Assembly: GCA_013332095.1 (NCBI GenBank)
Contig: JABENI010000016.1
Location: 62,001 to 126,000 of the forward strand
Origin: Candidatus Bathyoplasma sp. NZ
GTDB taxonomy: Bacteria > Bacillota_I > Bacilli_A > MAG-NZ
Direction of reading: 5' to 3'
Length of the DNA: 64,000 nucleotides
Position 1 is the stretch's first letter. Each line of letters begins with the position of its first letter. A model generated the notes under the pieces. That model did not search any database. It had not been told where the DNA came from and saw only the letters and a list, made by a program, of their open reading frames with translations. Below are positions 56,389 to 64,000 of this stretch, one piece after another. A program made the position numbers and the translations under genes.

Positions 56389-56928
56389 TTACTTTTTAAA
56401 CGGCATTCCTAAATGAGTTAGTAAACTTTTAGCTTCCTCATCAGTTTTTGCTGTTGTAACAATTACTATATCCATACCTCTAATCTTTTTGATTTTATCA
56501 TAATCAATTTCAGTAAAGATGATTTGTTCTTTTATACCTAACGTATAGTTTCCTCTTCCGTCAAACGAATTTTTGCTAACACCGTGAAAATCTCTAACAC
56601 GAGGCAAGGTAATAGAAACTAGTTTATCTAAAAAATCATACATTCTTTCGCCACGTAAAGTAACTTTACATCCAATAGGATATCCTTCACGTACTTTAAA
56701 GTTTGCGATTGAATTTTTTGCTTTTGTAACTACTGGTTTTTGTCCAGCAATCAAAGTTAATTCTGCTACAGCATCATCTAATAATTTAGAATTAGCAACA
56801 GCGTCTCCAACACCCATATTAATGACTATTTTATTAACTGTCGGAACTTCCATTATTGATTTATAACTAAACTCTTTAAATAGTGTTGGTTTAACAACAT
56901 CAGTATATTTTGTAAATAAGCGATTCAT
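56389..56928 (-). CDS. rplE: 50S ribosomal protein L5
   Basis: 179 residues, with [16 protein letters not shown] and [19 protein letters not shown]. Binds 5S rRNA and contacts the 30S head. Standard length. Confidence 0.97.
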   Translation of the reverse strand: MNRLFTKYTDVVKPTLFKEFSYKSIMEVPTVNKIVINMGVGDAVANSKLLDDAVAELTLIAGQKPVVTKAKNSIANFKVREGYPIGCKVTLRGERMYDFLDKLVSITLPRVRDFHGVSKNSFDGRGNYTLGIKEQIIFTEIDYDKIKKIRGMDIVIVTTAKTDEEAKSLLTHLGMPFKK

Positions 56929-56956
56929 CCTACGCTTATCCTCCTTCCTGAATTAT

Positions 56957-57268
56957 TTATTTGTCTAACAATTCCCCAGACTTTTTAGCATAACGAATTT
57001 TTTTTCCATCGACAAATTTATATCCAACTTTAGTAGCCACTTTAGTCTTAGGGTCCTGAATTGCTATATTTGAAGCATGAATTGGAGCATTTAAATCAAC
57101 AATTCCACCTTCAGGATTACTTTGACTAGGTTTAACATGTTTTTTAACACTGTTAACTCCTTCAACAACTACTTTGTTTTCTTTGGCTAATACTTTAGTA
57201 ACTTTTCCTACTTTTTTTTTATCTTTTCCAGATAAAACAACTACAGTATCTCCCTTTTTAATATACAT
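56957..57268 (-). CDS. rplX: 50S ribosomal protein L24
   Basis: 103 residues with a KOW motif ([20 protein letters not shown]) and [20 protein letters not shown]. Assembly initiator of the 50S subunit. Confidence 0.97.
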   Translation of the reverse strand: MYIKKGDTVVVLSGKDKKKVGKVTKVLAKENKVVVEGVNSVKKHVKPSQSNPEGGIVDLNAPIHASNIAIQDPKTKVATKVGYKFVDGKKIRYAKKSGELLDK

Positions 57269-57291
57269 AGTAAATACCTTCCTTTCGTAGG

Positions 57292-57660
57292 CTATAGAAC
57301 TTCTGGTGCTAAAGATACAATTTTCATGAAATCCTTATCCCGTAATTCTCTAGCAACAGGACCAAATATACGAGTACCTCTAGGGCTTTTATCATCTTTA
57401 ATAATAACTGCAGCGTTATCATCAAATTTAATAGAGACTCCATCATCTCTTCTCAGTCCATGTTTAGTACGAACTACTACAGCTTTGATTACCTCTCCCT
57501 TTTTTACTTGTCCACCAGGAGCAGCGGATTTAACTGTAGCGACAATAACATCTCCAACATTTGCATATTTTCTTCCAGTTCCACCTAAAACTTTAATAGT
57601 TAAAATTTCACGTGCTCCAGAATTATCAGCTACTTTTAATCTAGATTCTTGTTGAATCAT
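57292..57660 (-). CDS. rplN: 50S ribosomal protein L14
   Basis: 122 residues ([19 protein letters not shown], then [20 protein letters not shown]). Highly conserved, exact family length. Confidence 0.97.
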   Translation of the reverse strand: MIQQESRLKVADNSGAREILTIKVLGGTGRKYANVGDVIVATVKSAAPGGQVKKGEVIKAVVVRTKHGLRRDDGVSIKFDDNAAVIIKDDKSPRGTRIFGPVARELRDKDFMKIVSLAPEVL

Positions 57661-57685
57661 GACAGAATCCTCCTTCTAGATAAGA

Positions 57686-57943
57686 CTAAATTCTTTCTTG
57701 TACTACTTCAACTAAACGAAATCTTTTATTTTTTGATAACGGTCTAGTTTCCATGATTTTGACAATATCTCCATTTTTTGCGATATTATTTTCATCATGT
57801 GCAGTAAATTTTTTTGTTTTTTTTACTAATTTATGATACATTTTATGTTTTTGTTTCGTTCTAATTACGACAGTGATTGTTTTGTCCATTTTATCAGAAA
57901 TCACTTCTCCAACATAAACTTTACGATTATTTCGTTCTTCCAT
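57686..57943 (-). CDS. rpsQ: 30S ribosomal protein S17
   Basis: 85 residues with [16 protein letters not shown] and the family end [17 protein letters not shown]. Binds 16S rRNA early in assembly. One base separates it from rpmC. Confidence 0.96.
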   Translation of the reverse strand: MEERNNRKVYVGEVISDKMDKTITVVIRTKQKHKMYHKLVKKTKKFTAHDENNIAKNGDIVKIMETRPLSKNKRFRLVEVVQERI

Positions 57944-57944
57944 A

Positions 57945-58154
57945 TTAATTTACCCCCTGCTCAATGTTTTTCTCACGTTCAGTAATAATTGTGTACATTC
58001 TAGCAATATCTTTCTTAATTTTAGAAAGTTTGGCAGTATTTTGTAATTGACCTACAGCTGCTTGAAATCTTAATTCAAATAATTCTTTTTTTAAATTTGA
58101 AATTTCAGTAACTATTTCGGCAGTGTCCATTTTTCTGATTTCATTAGTTTTCAC
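57945..58154 (-). CDS. rpmC: 50S ribosomal protein L29
   Basis: 69 residues. I choose the GTG at 58154 (reading MKTNEIRKM), which matches the family start and has GGTGGTGA upstream; it overlaps the rplP stop by 11 bases. [18 protein letters not shown] is the L29 signature helix. Confidence 0.93.
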   Translation of the reverse strand: MKTNEIRKMDTAEIVTEISNLKKELFELRFQAAVGQLQNTAKLSKIKKDIARMYTIITEREKNIEQGVN

Positions 58155-58578
58155 TGTTATCACCACCATTTTCTCTCTTTACAAACTTGCATTTAACCGG
58201 TAATTTATGCATTGCAAGTCGTAATGCTTCTCTAGCAGTTTCTTCATCTACTCCTGCTAATTCAAACATTACTTTTTCTCTTTTCACTACTGCAACCCAA
58301 CCATCAGGCGCTCCTTTTCCAGAACCCATTCGTACTTCTAACGGTTTCGCAGTTTTAGCTAAATGTGGGAATATTTTAATCCATACTTGTCCTTGACGCT
58401 TCATATATCTTGTCATAGCGATACGGGCAGCTTCTATTTGTCTGTTTGTTACCCAAGCACTAGTAACAGCTTGTAACCCATATTCACCGAATTGAACAGT
58501 TCTTCCACCTTTAGCAACACCTCTATCATGTGGAACTCTATGTGGTCTTCTATACTTTGTTCTCTTTGGCATTAACAT
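58144..58578 (-). CDS. rplP: 50S ribosomal protein L16
   Basis: 144 residues with [12 protein letters not shown] at the start and [15 protein letters not shown]. Sits near the A-site tRNA elbow. 6 bases after rpsC, with GGAGAG as ribosome site. Confidence 0.97.
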   Translation of the reverse strand: MLMPKRTKYRRPHRVPHDRGVAKGGRTVQFGEYGLQAVTSAWVTNRQIEAARIAMTRYMKRQGQVWIKIFPHLAKTAKPLEVRMGSGKGAPDGWVAVVKREKVMFELAGVDEETAREALRLAMHKLPVKCKFVKRENGGDNSEN

Positions 58579-58584
58579 AGTTGA

Positions 58585-59232
58585 TTACTCTCCTTTTTTC
58601 TTAGGAAGCACTTCACCTTTGTAGATCCATACTTTAATTCCTAGTTTTCCATAAGTAGTATCTGCTTCTGCTGTTGCGTAATCAATATCAGCTCTTATGG
58701 TATGAAGTGGTACATTCCCTTCAGAATAACCTTCACTTCTAGCCATTTCAGCTCCACCTAAGCGACCTGCTACAAGTGTTTTACACCCTTTTGCTCCATT
58801 TTTAATTGCTCTTTGAATAGCAATTTTTTGTGCTCTACGAAACGAAGCTCTGTTTTCTAATTGTTCTGCTATGCTTTTCGCAACTAAATAAGCATCTACT
58901 TCTGGAGTTTTAATTTCAATGATATACATCATTACATTTTTACCCGTTAATTTTTTTAGTGCTTCTACCGCAGCCATTTTTGTTTTACCATCTTGCCCTA
59001 TTATAGCACCTGGTTTAGCAGTGTGTACAATTATGTCAACTTTGTCTTTTGATTTTCTTTCAATAACAACTTTTGACACTGCGGCGTTACTAAATGAAGA
59101 TGCTACTAATTTTCTGATTTTTAAATCTTCATTTAAGATTGCTGGTACTTCTTTTTGATCAAAGAACCACTTTGCATCCCAATCACGAATAACTCCAACA
59201 CGCAATCCGACAGGACTTACCTTTTGACCCAT
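58585..59232 (-). CDS. rpsC: 30S ribosomal protein S3
   Basis: 215 residues: [23 protein letters not shown] domain with [18 protein letters not shown] (about 75-92) and C-terminal [17 protein letters not shown]. The KH GXXG loop is GQDG. Part of the mRNA entry helicase. Confidence 0.97.
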   Translation of the reverse strand: MGQKVSPVGLRVGVIRDWDAKWFFDQKEVPAILNEDLKIRKLVASSFSNAAVSKVVIERKSKDKVDIIVHTAKPGAIIGQDGKTKMAAVEALKKLTGKNVMMYIIEIKTPEVDAYLVAKSIAEQLENRASFRRAQKIAIQRAIKNGAKGCKTLVAGRLGGAEMARSEGYSEGNVPLHTIRADIDYATAEADTTYGKLGIKVWIYKGEVLPKKKGE

Positions 59233-59244
59233 ATTGTGCCCCCT

Positions 59245-59580
59245 CTACTCTTTCTCTGCAACGAACAAAGTAATGCTACTTGTTCTTTTTAAAATTTTAC
59301 TTGCACTACCTCTTGCTCTGGGCCTAATTCTTTTTAAAGTTCGACCATCATCAGCAAAAATAGTTTTTATATACAAATTATTTATATCTAAATCGTGGTT
59401 ATGCTCAGCATTTGCCATCGCACTCATAATTAATTTTTCAATATCATGAGCAGATCTTTTATTTGTATTTTTTAAAATTGAAATTGCTTTTCCACAACTA
59501 TGTCCACGAACTAAGTCGATAACTAATCTAACTTTACGAGGAGCGATGCGGATCATTTTTTTATAAGCTTTTACTTCCAC
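59245..59580 (-). CDS. rplV: 50S ribosomal protein L22
   Basis: 111 residues, with [18 protein letters not shown] and [19 protein letters not shown] (the loop lining the exit tunnel). Confidence 0.97.
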   Translation of the reverse strand: MEVKAYKKMIRIAPRKVRLVIDLVRGHSCGKAISILKNTNKRSAHDIEKLIMSAMANAEHNHDLDINNLYIKTIFADDGRTLKRIRPRARGSASKILKRTSSITLFVAEKE

Positions 59581-59592
59581 TATTAGTTCCTC

Positions 59593-59871
59593 CTATTTTC
59601 TCTTAGTTTTTTTATCTTTTTCGTGTCCGTAATAAGTTCTAGTAGGAGCAAATTCTCCTAATTTATGTCCTACCATGTCTTCAGTTATATATACCGGTAC
59701 ATGCTCACGTCCATTGTGAACAGCTATAGTACATCCAACAAAACTTGGGAAAACAGTTGACCTTCTTGACCAAGTTTGAATAACTTGTTTTTTTTTCGCT
59801 GTCTTTAATGCCTCTACTTTTTTTAATAAGTGTAGATCAGCGAATGGTCCTTTCTTAAGTGAACGAGCCAT
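59593..59871 (-). CDS. rpsS: 30S ribosomal protein S19
   Basis: 92 residues, [19 protein letters not shown] and [19 protein letters not shown]. Standard length; pairs with S13 in the head. Confidence 0.97.
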   Translation of the reverse strand: MARSLKKGPFADLHLLKKVEALKTAKKKQVIQTWSRRSTVFPSFVGCTIAVHNGREHVPVYITEDMVGHKLGEFAPTRTYYGHEKDKKTKRK

Positions 59872-59889
59872 ATAATAACCTCCTTTATG

Positions 59890-60717
59890 TTACTTACGTC
59901 TACGAACGATAAGTTTAGATGATTTTTTATTTTTACTACGAGTTTTCATCCCCAAAGTAGGTTTACCCCAAGGAGTAACTGGTTGTTTTCTCCCAATTGG
60001 TGATCTACCTTCACCACCACCGTGAGGGTGATCGTTAGGATTCATTACTGAACCACGGACTGTAGGTTTAATACCCATATGTCTTTTTCTACCAGCTTTA
60101 CCGATATTAACTAATCCATGGAATTCATTACCAACTTCTCCGATTGTAGCACGACAAGTATTTAATATTTTTCTAACTTCACCAGAAGTTAGTCTAATTA
60201 ATACATATTTATCTTCACGACCTAAAATCTCTGCACTAGCTCCTGCAGAACGAACTAATTGTCCACCTCTACCAGGATATAACTCAACATTATGTACAGT
60301 AGTCCCTACAGGGATATTGATTAAAGGTAGTGCATTCCCAGGTTTAATATCTGCTCCTGCTCCAGATTCTATAGTAACACCAACTTCAGATCCTTTGAAA
60401 GCTATAATATATTTTTTATCTCCATCTAAGTAATGAACTAAAGCTATATTAGCACTTCTGTTTGGATCGTATTCGATGGTTGCTATTTTTGCAGGTACAC
60501 CATCTTTACTACGTTTGAAGTCAATAATACGATATTTCCTCTTGTGTCCTCCAGCTTGATGACGAACAGTAATTTTACCTTGATTATTACGTCCACCATT
60601 TTTACTTAAAGGAGCCAACAATGACCTTTCAGGTTTATTAGTAGTAATTTCTTTATAATCTAAAGAAGTCATATTTCTTCTACCATTTGTCGTAGGTTTA
60701 TAAATCCTTATACCCAT
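59890..60717 (-). CDS. rplB: 50S ribosomal protein L2
   Basis: 275 residues with [18 protein letters not shown] and the peptidyl-transferase-proximal end [17 protein letters not shown]. Needed for subunit association. Confidence 0.97.
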   Translation of the reverse strand: MGIRIYKPTTNGRRNMTSLDYKEITTNKPERSLLAPLSKNGGRNNQGKITVRHQAGGHKRKYRIIDFKRSKDGVPAKIATIEYDPNRSANIALVHYLDGDKKYIIAFKGSEVGVTIESGAGADIKPGNALPLINIPVGTTVHNVELYPGRGGQLVRSAGASAEILGREDKYVLIRLTSGEVRKILNTCRATIGEVGNEFHGLVNIGKAGRKRHMGIKPTVRGSVMNPNDHPHGGGEGRSPIGRKQPVTPWGKPTLGMKTRSKNKKSSKLIVRRRK

Positions 60718-60734
60718 TAACTTATCCTCCTTTA

Positions 60735-61019
60735 TTAAATCTCAAAGATATCGATAGATTGTCCTACTTTTATCGTTACAATAGCTTTTTTAACTTTTGC
60801 TTTATAACCTTGGTGACTACCGACTCTTTTTTTCTTAGCTTTACCGTTAATAATATTGACTTTTAAGACATCAACATTAAACAACTGTTTTACAGCTTCT
60901 TTTACTTCAATTTTATTTACATCTTGCGAAACTTCAAAGGTGTATTTTCCCGACTCGACTAGTTTCATACTTTTTTCAGTGACGATAGGATTTCTTAAAA
61001 CTTCATATACACTTTTCAT
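60735..61019 (-). CDS. rplW: 50S ribosomal protein L23
   Basis: 94 residues, [19 protein letters not shown] and [19 protein letters not shown]. Docking site of trigger factor and SRP at the tunnel exit. The start overlaps the rplD stop (TAATG). Confidence 0.96.
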   Translation of the reverse strand: MKSVYEVLRNPIVTEKSMKLVESGKYTFEVSQDVNKIEVKEAVKQLFNVDVLKVNIINGKAKKKRVGSHQGYKAKVKKAIVTIKVGQSIDIFEI

Positions 61020-61642
61020 TATCCTAACACCTCCACGATTTTTTCAGCAGCTCCTAATGTAAGAACTACATTTTTAGCTTTTAAGATGTCGTATACACTT
61101 ATGTGATTCCACGTGTTTATTTCAACACCAGTTATATTTCTACCACTTAATTCTAATGTTTGATTAGCCTCTGGCAAAATCACTAAAATTCTCCCATCAA
61201 CTTTTAAGTTATCCATTACTTCTTTAAAAGACTTTGTTTTAATTTCATTTAATTCGAAGTTATTCAAAACTACTAATTCGTTGTCTTTTATTTTAGATGA
61301 ATATGCAGATTTTAAAGCTAATCTTCTTACTTTTCTATTTATCTGTAAAGAATAATCTCTCGGTGTAGGAGCAAAAACAACTCCTCCTCCACGCCATTGT
61401 GGTGATCTAATTGAGCCTTGTCTGGCACGACCAGTCCCCTTTTGACGCCAAGGTTTTCTCCCCCCACCACTGACTTCAGCTCGCGTTTTAGCTTTTTGAG
61501 TTCCTTGACGCATTGCAGCTCTTTGAGCTTTTACAACTTCGTATAATGCTTGCTGATTAGGTTCGATTCCAAAAATCGATTCATTTAATTCGATTTCTTC
61601 AACCTTATCTCCAGCTTGATTTAACAACGCAACTTTTGGCAT
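61019..61642 (-). CDS. rplD: 50S ribosomal protein L4
   Basis: 207 residues from MPKVALLNQAGDKV, with GGAGG upstream of 61642. The long basic loop with GGRKPWRQKGTGRARQG enters the tunnel. In some bacteria L4 also represses its own operon. Confidence 0.96.
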   Translation of the reverse strand: MPKVALLNQAGDKVEEIELNESIFGIEPNQQALYEVVKAQRAAMRQGTQKAKTRAEVSGGGRKPWRQKGTGRARQGSIRSPQWRGGGVVFAPTPRDYSLQINRKVRRLALKSAYSSKIKDNELVVLNNFELNEIKTKSFKEVMDNLKVDGRILVILPEANQTLELSGRNITGVEINTWNHISVYDILKAKNVVLTLGAAEKIVEVLG

Positions 61643-61669
61643 CTTAAATCCTCCTTTCCAGTTCAATCA

Positions 61670-62296
61670 TTATTTTTTTACCGCTTTTTTAATAGTTACA
61701 AACGATCTGTTAACACCTGGTACATTTCCTTTAATAAGCAATAGACCACGTTCAGCATCTACTTTAACTATTTCTAAGTTTTGTAAAGTAACAGTTTCGC
61801 TACCCATGTGCCCTGGTAAGTTTTTACCTTTTCTAACTCTGTTTGGATCAACTGGTCCCATAGACCCTGGTGCTCTGTGATGATGTGAACCATGTGACAT
61901 AGGTCCTATAGCTTGACCATGTCTCTTAATCGATCCTTGGAATCCTTTACCTTTTGATACACCTTGCACGTCTACGTACTCACCAGCTTTGAATACAGTA
62001 ACGGGCACCTCCTGACCAACTTCGTATTCAAACATTTCTGTTCCTCGAAGTTCTTTCAGGTAGCGCTTAGGTGCTGAATCTGATTTTTTCAAATGTCCAG
62101 CAAATGGTTTATTAGTTGATTTGAGAGTCTTTTCTCCAAACCCTAATTGAACAGCTTCATAACCATCATTTTCTACATCTTTCTTTTGTAAAACGATGTT
62201 CCCTTTTACATTGATGACAGTAACCGGTACTAACTTTCCTTCTTCACTGAAGATTTGAGTCATACCTATCTTTTTACCTAAGATTCCTTTAGCCAT
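61670..62296 (-). CDS. rplC: 50S ribosomal protein L3
   Basis: 208 residues ([39 protein letters not shown] loop near the peptidyl transferase centre). Standard length. Confidence 0.97.
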   Translation of the reverse strand: MAKGILGKKIGMTQIFSEEGKLVPVTVINVKGNIVLQKKDVENDGYEAVQLGFGEKTLKSTNKPFAGHLKKSDSAPKRYLKELRGTEMFEYEVGQEVPVTVFKAGEYVDVQGVSKGKGFQGSIKRHGQAIGPMSHGSHHHRAPGSMGPVDPNRVRKGKNLPGHMGSETVTLQNLEIVKVDAERGLLLIKGNVPGVNRSFVTIKKAVKK

Positions 62297-62316
62297 GAGT
62301 TACACCTCCTATTTTA

Positions 62317-62619
62317 TTATTTTATTACAATTTCTACACCAGACGGTAAGTCTAAGTGCATTAACGAATCAATTGTCTGTGGAGTTGGATCCACAATATC
62401 AATCATCCGTTTGTGAGTTCTTCTTTCAAACTGCTCACGAGAGTCCTTGTTAACATGTGGACTTCTTAAAATCGTGAAGATTTCCGTTTTAGTCGGTAGT
62501 GGTACTGGCCCAACCACCTTAGAACCTGTTTTTTTAGCTGTATCAACAATTTTATATGCCGATTGATCAATTAAACTATGATCATAAGCTCTTAACTTAA
62601 TACGTATTTTATTTGCCAT
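62317..62619 (-). CDS. rpsJ: 30S ribosomal protein S10
   Basis: 100 residues from [18 protein letters not shown], with GGAGGAG upstream of 62619. [20 protein letters not shown] is the family core. First gene of the superoperon; also the NusE transcription factor. Confidence 0.97.
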   Translation of the reverse strand: MANKIRIKLRAYDHSLIDQSAYKIVDTAKKTGSKVVGPVPLPTKTEIFTILRSPHVNKDSREQFERRTHKRMIDIVDPTPQTIDSLMHLDLPSGVEIVIK

Positions 62620-62640
62620 CTTTTTCACTCCTCCTTGCAT

Positions 62641-62735
62641 TAGAAGCTAGCTACGTGCAAATAACCCAACATTAGGGCTTAGGCAACGCTTCCCCGTGTG
62701 TCGGCAACCTTGCACCTCTTTGCCTGCAATTTACT
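62641..62735 (-). promoter_or_regulatory. Structured leader of the S10 operon
   Basis: The ~95-nt leader between promoter and rpsJ contains an outer pairing GTGCAA/TTGCAC and an inner hairpin AAGCCC/GGGTT with a bulge. A ribosomal S10 leader is known from Firmicutes. I match it by position and general structure only. Confidence 0.5.
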
Positions 62736-62764
62736 ATTATACAAAAGAACTCAGATAAAATCAA
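62736..62764 (-). promoter_or_regulatory. Promoter of the ribosomal superoperon
   Basis: TTGATT (62764-62759), 17 bases, perfect TATAAT (62741-62736) on the minus strand. An inverted repeat AACTCGG/CTGAGTT overlaps the -35 side and could end the upstream transcript. Confidence 0.85.
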
Positions 62765-62788
62765 GCCTTTTCCGAGTTTTTTTATTTT

Positions 62789-63438
62789 TTATTTAATTTT
62801 AATTGTTATCTCCTTAGATTTTTCATCTAAACTATTTGCTATAGTTGCTCTTAAAGCGAAAAAATCATTGACTGATAATTTTCTAGTTGTAACAATTTTA
62901 ATCTCTCCTGAGTTTAAAATTGTTAAATAAATACTTTATCTGAAACAGATTTACTATGACTTAGTGACCATTTTACCTCGTTACCTTGAAAGTCTACTGT
63001 TGGTAATTGAATGACTAAGTTACGATGGCTATTTAACACCTCAACGTCATTTAATTCTTCCATCCACTGATTAATCAAATTTTGTGTTTTGCTTTTATTA
63101 ATAATTGTTATCGGTCATGATTTCTCAAACTTAACCATTTCTGAATTTAATGCAAAACTAGCTATTTCTTCTACTGTAAAATTAGCATCTTCAAAAAAAT
63201 GTTGCCTAATTATTAAACCATTTCTATCCACAAACAAATCATAATCATCAACTTCAAAAGTTATATCAATCCCATCATTGCGATAGTAATTACTAAATTT
63301 TAAATTATCCAATCTAAGATTAGAAAAATCAATCTCATTTAGAACTTTTTGTACTTTTTGTTCTAAATAGTTTTTATCGATTGCTAATACTTTTACTATT
63401 TTAATGATATCATCTTTTTCTGTTCCAATATTTAACAT
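62789..63438 (-). pseudogene. Decayed C-terminal part of an extracellular Ig-like protein
   Basis: From ATG 63438 the frame (NIGTEKDDIIKIVKVLAI and EVDDYDLFVDRNGLIIRQ) runs to TGA at 63117-63115. It continues in frame (TQNLINQWMEELNDVEVL, LVIQLPTVDFQGNEVKWSLS) until a shift near 62925, then YLTILNSGEIKIVTTRKLS and LRATIANSLDEKSKEITIKI to TAA at 62791-62789. The last 110 residues match atypical bacterial Ig-like domains of the 'lp...G..i.WsS...G.v..r' type. The ATG overlaps the upstream stop as TGATG. Damage suggests a dead gene or gene end. Confidence 0.5.
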
Positions 63439-64000
63439 CAGCAATCAATTCTATTGTTTGAACTTTTTCTTATACAATCTACTTCAACTAAGTATCCTTC
63501 TTCAGTTTCAATTAATTTAGCATCTGAATAACTACTGATAAACCATTGATACTCTATTCCTTCTACAACATTTCTTTTAGTTAAGATAAAATCATCATTT
63601 ACAGTGTTACTTATTTCATCAAACAAAATAAAATCTCTAATTTTTTTAATTGCATTATCAGTTGTTAAACTTTCTATTGTCTGCTCTCTGTTCGATTCAT
63701 TAGAATCGAAGAGATCATTATCATTTATATCAATATAACTGTAAACTTTTACTATTTCATTTTCCTGTAGTGAACCTTTTATTTTCCCTAAAGAATTTAA
63801 AAATTCTGTTTTAGTTGAATAATATTTAATTTCTACTACATCACTTGTTGGAAAGTCTAATTTTATGCCTTCTAATGCAAAATAATAGGGTATGCCAACA
63901 GCCAAAGAATTTAAAATTTTTTGATAGTACAGGTCTGCTTTAAACACTGCAATTTCATAGTTTACTGTATTTAATATTTTTCCACTTACGCTATTTTTTA
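63438..64000 (-). CDS. Hypothetical protein, 5' end beyond the window
   Basis: An open frame entering from the right edge (SGKILNTVNYEIAVFKADLY and so on) and ending at TGA 63440-63438 with DCIRKSSNNRIDC. It has beta-rich, acidic, repeat-like segments (FALEGIKLDFPTSDVVEI, YSYIDINDNDLFDSNES). No catalytic motif seen. Probably the upstream part of the surface-type gene that is decayed at 62789-63438. Domain identity unknown. Confidence 0.45.
   Translation of the reverse strand, partial: KNSVSGKILNTVNYEIAVFKADLYYQKILNSLAVGIPYYFALEGIKLDFPTSDVVEIKYYSTKTEFLNSLGKIKGSLQENEIVKVYSYIDINDNDLFDSNESNREQTIESLTTDNAIKKIRDFILFDEISNTVNDDFILTKRNVVEGIEYQWFISSYSDAKLIETEEGYLVEVDCIRKSSNNRIDC

Noticed and set aside
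63115-63117. TGA read as tryptophan (alternative genetic code)
   Set aside because: jetC ends in TGA, core genes use TGG for Trp and contain no in-frame TGA, so TGA is a stop here; the case at 63115 and the one in the IS orfA are in decayed genes.

Overview
The window is chromosomal DNA of a low-GC Gram-positive bacterium (Bacillota, probably a Bacilli or Erysipelotrichia-type lineage; genus not determinable by eye). The grounds are strong AT bias, AGGAGG ribosome binding sites, a complete S10-spc-alpha ribosomal operon with secY-adk-map-infA inside it, an L-box lysine riboswitch, a tungstate-type ABC transporter and gapless use of the standard genetic code (TGG for Trp, TGA used as a stop by jetC).

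Layout. 1-6.3 kb is an accessory island of plasmid ancestry. It holds a replication initiator with a four-unit iteron array, mobC and a relaxase beside an oriT-like cluster of hairpins, a broken surface-protein gene and a broken small gene. At the left edge is an Abi_2/AbiF-type HEPN defence protein preceded by its own promoter and a ~60-nt two-hairpin RNA ending in a terminator. A 36-residue membrane peptide with a sequestered ribosome binding site lies nearby. Many genes here are decayed by frameshifts and in-frame TAA codons. 6.4-6.7 kb holds three tRNA genes (Pro, Arg, Asp). 6.8-11.7 kb is the oxidative branch of the citric acid cycle (gltA-icd, with convergent acn), which makes 2-oxoglutarate. 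11.8-18.7 kb is a seven-gene lysine/diaminopimelate operon (lysA-lysC-dapF-asd-dapA-dapB-dapH) behind a lysine riboswitch.

18.8-30.6 kb holds a LicA/APH-like kinase, a GIY-YIG protein, tRNA-His, the TldD/TldE protease pair, a DtxR-type regulator, a molybdenum/tungsten cofactor cluster (a MoeA-PBP fusion, a second moeA, tungstate ABC genes tupB/tupC without tupA, and moaB) and a branched-chain aminotransferase. 30.6-40.3 kb is a repeat-rich region: two paralogous secreted Ig-repeat proteins (six and two Ig-like repeats), a degenerate IS3-family element sitting in the centre of the terminator hairpin of the first, an end-to-end palindrome at the equivalent place in the second, and three diverged copies of a decayed flanking segment.

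40.3-47.3 kb encodes a PEP-carboxykinase-like P-loop protein and a Wadjet type III/MksBEF-like SMC complex (jetA-jetB-jetC) with no jetD nuclease in the window. 47.5-48.3 kb is a RluF-type pseudouridine synthase. 48.4-62.8 kb is the ribosomal superoperon, transcribed leftwards from a promoter and structured leader at ~62.7 kb. 62.8-64 kb is the decayed end of another surface-protein gene running off the right edge.

Best candidates for a second look: the AbiF-like protein with its small RNA, the JetABC complex without JetD, the IS and palindrome occupying equivalent terminators, the unexplained hairpin ahead of moaB, and the 36-residue peptide.
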